DNA of 64,000 nt from JAGVPT01 sp964384415. GTDB lineage: Bacteria > Bacteroidota > Ignavibacteria > UBA10030 > UBA8401. The DNA is taken from contig CAYLMV010000004.1 in the NCBI GenBank assembly GCA_964384415.1, forward strand, positions 1-64,000. The letters are read 5' to 3'. Made by a program: the position numbers and the translations under genes. The first letter of the stretch is position 1; the number at the start of each line of letters is the position of its first letter. Shown here in pieces: positions 62,407-64,000 of the stretch. The notes under the pieces are model-generated. The model had not been told where the DNA came from and searched no databases. It worked only from the letters and a program-made list of their open reading frames with translations.

Positions 62407-63546
62407 TCATGCACCCTGAGCTGCCTTTGTATTCAAGATGCGTTCGTAGTGGCGCTCGTACTGCGCAACGATCTGCTCGATATCAAAATTTTCCACCGCA
62501 CGTCTTCGTCCTGCCTTCGCGAACATTTCCCGGCGGGTGTCGTTTGTCAGGAGTTCAATCGCATATTTCGCCATCCGTTCCACATCGCCGATTTCGGCGA
62601 TATACCCCGTCTCGCCGTGAACATTAAGTTCTGGCAGGCCGCCGACGCTCGATGAGACCACCGGAACTCCGCACGACATCGCCTCGAGAGCCGAAAGTCC
62701 GAAACTTTCAGACTGGCTCGGCATTAGGAACAGGTCGGACGCCGATAACAGCTCTACCAATTCTGCCTGCTTTCCCAGGAACATGACACGGTCCTCCAGC
62801 TTGAGCTCGCGGCTCAGATTCTCGCAGCTGGACCTGTCCGGGCCGTCTCCGACGAGGAGGAGTTTCGAAGGGATTTTTTTCTGAACCAGGTCGAAGATGC
62901 GAATGACGTCGGTGACGCGCTTCACCAGCCGGAAGTTGGAAATATGGATCAGCACTTTCTCTCCCTTCGGCGCAATGGCGTTCCGGGCATCCGGCTTTTC
63001 CATCCGCGTGAAGAGCTGCGTATCGACAAAGTTCGGTATGACCTCGATATCTTTCTGCACGTTGTAATTCGTCAACGTCTTTTCTTTCAGGAAACGAGAT
63101 ACTGCTGTCACTCCATCGCTCTTTTCTATGCTGAACTTCATCACGGGGAGAAAGCTTGGTTCCAGGCCTACGAGAGTGATGTCGGTTCCGTGGAGAGTCG
63201 TGACGATTCGCAGATTGTCGTCGGCGAGAATTTGCTTTGCAAGGTAAGCGCTCGTCGCATGGGGAACTGCATAATGAGCGTGGATCAGGTCGAGCTTTTC
63301 AAATTTCGTCACCTCGACCATCTTGCTCGCCAGCGCCGGAGTATAGAGAGGGAATTCGAACAAGGGATACGTGGACATCTCGACTTCATGGTAGAAGATA
63401 TTGTTCATGAATCCGTTCAGTCTCATCGGAATAGCGTAACTGATGAAATGAATCTGATGGCCCCGTTTCGCCAGCGCTTTGCCAAGTTCCGTCGCGACGA
63501 CGCCGCTGCCGCCATATGTCGGGTAACAGGTGATGCCAATTTTCAT
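62407..63546 (-). CDS. bshA: N-acetyl-alpha-D-glucosaminyl L-malate synthase (bacillithiol synthesis)
   Basis: This 379-aa GT4 glycosyltransferase has the BshA opening 'MKIGITCYPTYGGSGVVATE', 'HFISYAIPMRLNGFMNNIFY', 'HAHYAVPHATSAYLAKQIL', 'TTLHGTDITLVGLEPSFLPV' and the donor-binding 'PSQSESFGLSALEAMSCGVP'. It joins UDP-GlcNAc to malate, the first step of bacillithiol synthesis. The other bsh genes are not in the window. A GAAAGGA site precedes the ATG. Confidence 0.93.
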   Translation of the reverse strand: MKIGITCYPTYGGSGVVATELGKALAKRGHQIHFISYAIPMRLNGFMNNIFYHEVEMSTYPLFEFPLYTPALASKMVEVTKFEKLDLIHAHYAVPHATSAYLAKQILADDNLRIVTTLHGTDITLVGLEPSFLPVMKFSIEKSDGVTAVSRFLKEKTLTNYNVQKDIEVIPNFVDTQLFTRMEKPDARNAIAPKGEKVLIHISNFRLVKRVTDVIRIFDLVQKKIPSKLLLVGDGPDRSSCENLSRELKLEDRVMFLGKQAELVELLSASDLFLMPSQSESFGLSALEAMSCGVPVVSSSVGGLPELNVHGETGYIAEIGDVERMAKYAIELLTNDTRREMFAKAGRRRAVENFDIEQIVAQYERHYERILNTKAAQGA

Positions 63547-63842
63547 TTTTTGAATCCTTTCAGAGTGAAAGGTAATACCTAATCCGTAGAATTACAAGGA
63601 GCGATGCATTACGCTAGTGTTACGGTTTGGAAGGTCGCTCGACGCATGCGGGCATGATACTCCTCGAGGTGCGTCATTCCGTAGCGGTTAAGTCGGGGAT
63701 CTTTGCCTCAACTGTTCAATGTACTAAGATTGCAACACCACAGGCATGGCGTGCTTCGTCAATGCGGCTTGATGGACCTCATTGCACCCGAGCCGCCATT
63801 TTGCTACTTTGTCGCATTCGTTACTTACCCACAGGAGGAACA
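63547..63842. other. Gene-free 296-bp stretch
   Basis: This is the divergent spacer between bshA and the gene at the window end. I see no ORF with a ribosome site, no RNA gene and no strong hairpin. A promoter for the 63843 gene is not clear. Confidence 0.4.
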
Positions 63843-64000
63843 ATGAAAGCTCTCACCATGATAATGTCAATCCTGCTTATGCTGACGATGGCCCAATCCC
63901 AAACGAAAAGAGAGGTGAAAAAGCTTCCCCCCGATGTCGTGCCCGCCCCGAAGACGTACGATGGAAAAATCTGGGGCATGACGTTCAGCGATTTCTCTTA
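63843..64000 (+). CDS. Exported protein, 5' part only (cut by window end)
   Basis: The ATG at 63843 follows a strong AGGAGGA site. The first 52 residues show a signal peptide ('MKALTMIMSILLMLTMAQSQ') and a mature start 'TKREVKKLPPDVVPAPKTYD', then 'GKIWGMTFSDFS' up to the window edge. The frame is open to base 64000. The length and family cannot be judged; the text would fit a YceI-like or porin-like envelope protein, but this is only a guess. Confidence 0.7.
   Translation, partial: MKALTMIMSILLMLTMAQSQTKREVKKLPPDVVPAPKTYDGKIWGMTFSDFS

Noticed and set aside
1..64000. CRISPR arrays, rRNA, tRNA and insertion-sequence transposases
   Set aside because: I looked through the spacers and frames and saw no regular repeat-spacer array, no tRNA or rRNA-like stretch and no transposase domain; short RNAs without strong structure could still be missed.

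Overview
The window looks like chromosomal DNA of an FCB-group bacterium, most likely Ignavibacteriota/Chlorobiota-like. Four secreted proteins end in the 'NYPNPFNP'-type (or a divergent) type IX secretion C-terminal domain. There are two TonB-dependent receptors with carboxypeptidase-regulatory-like N-termini and a PorV/PorQ-family barrel. Menaquinone is made by the futalosine route, and bacillithiol synthesis is indicated by bshA. Many genes carry strong Shine-Dalgarno sequences (for example before the genes at 1754, 24866, 39211 and 63843) and E. coli-like -35/-10 promoters, which fits Ignavibacteria better than classical Bacteroidia. This placement is inference from gene content.

Region 1 (1-600) holds palindromic intergenic repeats, then a sigma70-type promoter and two perfect 18-bp LacI-type operators. 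Region 2 (615-28909) is one carbohydrate-utilisation locus, co-directional and closed by a terminator. It encodes a LacI regulator, a CBM9-like surface protein, a TonB receptor without a SusD partner, a 1097-aa surface protein, a PorV paralogue, a GH94 phosphorylase, two GH144 (beta-1,2-glucanase family) enzymes, a GH43-type protein, a GH35, a GH3, an ABC sugar importer lacking its ATPase, and a large multidomain six-hairpin-type glycosidase. The enzyme set suggests a beta-glucan substrate, possibly beta-1,2-glucan, with GH35/GH43 activities for side chains; the substrate itself is not proven.

Region 3 (28943-41791) holds a parvulin-type foldase with a tiny overlapping ORF, a small exported protein, a PAS-histidine kinase/NtrC-type regulator pair, a class I isoprenoid-synthase-like protein, a second TonB receptor, a secreted beta-helix protein and a secreted metallophosphoesterase.

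Region 4 (42057-51672) is the menaquinone region. menG, mqnD and an orphan ABC membrane domain lie on the + strand. They converge on a minus-strand operon running mqnP > ubiX > mqnL(ubiD-like) > mqnE-mqnA fusion > TIR-like protein > mqnC. The two standout observations are that mqnE and mqnA are fused in one reading frame, joining consecutive pathway steps, and that a TIR-like (Cap12/PF10137-type) gene sits inside this housekeeping operon. The nucleosidase step (MqnB/MTAN) is not in the window.

Region 5 (51839-64000) is mostly housekeeping: NAD-type isocitrate dehydrogenase, UPF0173 hydrolase, DusB, a LysE-type exporter, acetyl-CoA synthetase, an Ogt-type methyltransferase, a palindrome-rich 630-bp spacer, a PcrA/UvrD helicase, an unknown 141-aa protein, a degenerate CPBP membrane protein, BshA, and the start of an exported protein cut by the window edge.
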